Shown: positions 63,643-64,000 of the stretch, one piece after another | Layout: each line of letters opens with the position of its first letter | Numbering within the stretch: the stretch's first letter is position 1 | Made by a program: the position numbers and the translations under genes | NCBI RefSeq assembly: GCF_029227915.1 | Contig: NC_079886.1 | Location: 24,528,501 to 24,592,500 of the forward strand | Source: Hydractinia symbiolongicarpus | Lineage: Eukaryota; Cnidaria; Hydrozoa; Anthoathecata; Hydractiniidae | Direction of reading: 5' to 3' | Length of the DNA: 64,000 nt | The notes under the pieces: generated by a model | Seen by the model: only the letters and a program-made list of their open reading frames with translations | Databases searched by the model: none | Told to the model about the DNA's origin: nothing

Positions 63643-64000
63643 CTATAAATACAAAAACACAGAAGTTACTATATATATTTATACATAGTAACATATATAA
63701 TATATAACATCTTGGTAACGTATAGCACATGTCAGCAAGACATCTAAACTTCCTAAAGTCACAAAGCACCAAATTAAAGATATTGTTTGAAAAATTAGCT
63801 TCTACAATAAAAAATTTTTTAATAGAAAGCAGGAGACATAACGTGCTAATTAGCAATACGTGTAGAACTACTTAGTCAAGCTCATGCAATTATTTTAGTA
63901 CCAACTCCTTCCAGGTCAAAAATAAACTTAAAATTACATTGGCATTAAAAATGACATCACACATGTCGATAATTGACAAATCTTATAGCGTTCACTACAA
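63643..64000. other. Right edge inside a KAT2 intron
   Basis: No exon was recognised between the acceptor at 63643 and the window end, so the preceding KAT2 exon lies outside. Confidence 0.6.

Overview
The window looks like nuclear DNA from an early-branching animal, most probably a cnidarian and perhaps a hydrozoan. It is AT-rich, has GT-AG introns of about 100 bp to 8 kb, carries animal-specific gene families, and is full of transposable elements. The organism is an inference from gene and element content. It was not checked against any database.

Four conserved genes can be rebuilt exon by exon. (1) An ABITRAM/FAM206 homologue on the minus strand (3441-5753; its first coding exon was not found). 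(2) A CCDC177-like coiled-coil gene on the plus strand (10371-29866; 15 coding exons, 586 codons plus stop). (3) An ANKRD28/44/52-type PP6 regulatory ankyrin gene on the minus strand (49201-31644; 28 coding exons, about 1002 aa), convergent with gene 2. It has a plausible alternative first coding exon at 45704-45928. (4) The C-terminal part of a GCN5/PCAF (KAT2) acetyltransferase on the minus strand (63642-57553; 16 exons visible), which continues past the right edge.

The CCDC177-like gene is loaded with mobile DNA. Intron 1 holds a foldback-type element with a 52-bp minisatellite, a Penelope-like retroelement (RT plus GIY-YIG) with a 446-bp pseudo-LTR, and a decayed Ty1/copia element. Intron 11 holds a complete 5.5-kb DNA transposon (22396-27921) with a 6-bp target duplication. 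That element carries an intact DDE integrase-like transposase. Converging on it is an intron-containing, now broken gene for a SAM / ubiquitin-fold / HECT-like protein. Both ends carry arrays of the palindrome AGGACGTCCT repeated every 20-21 bp. This transposon is the most interesting system in the window.

Other repeats include several MITEs, two tRNA-headed SINEs sharing a central core, a decayed LINE, minisatellites and perfect hairpins. The first 3.4 kb, the 8.4-kb intron 1 of the ankyrin gene and the 49.2-57.5 kb intergenic region contain repeats but no gene I can support.
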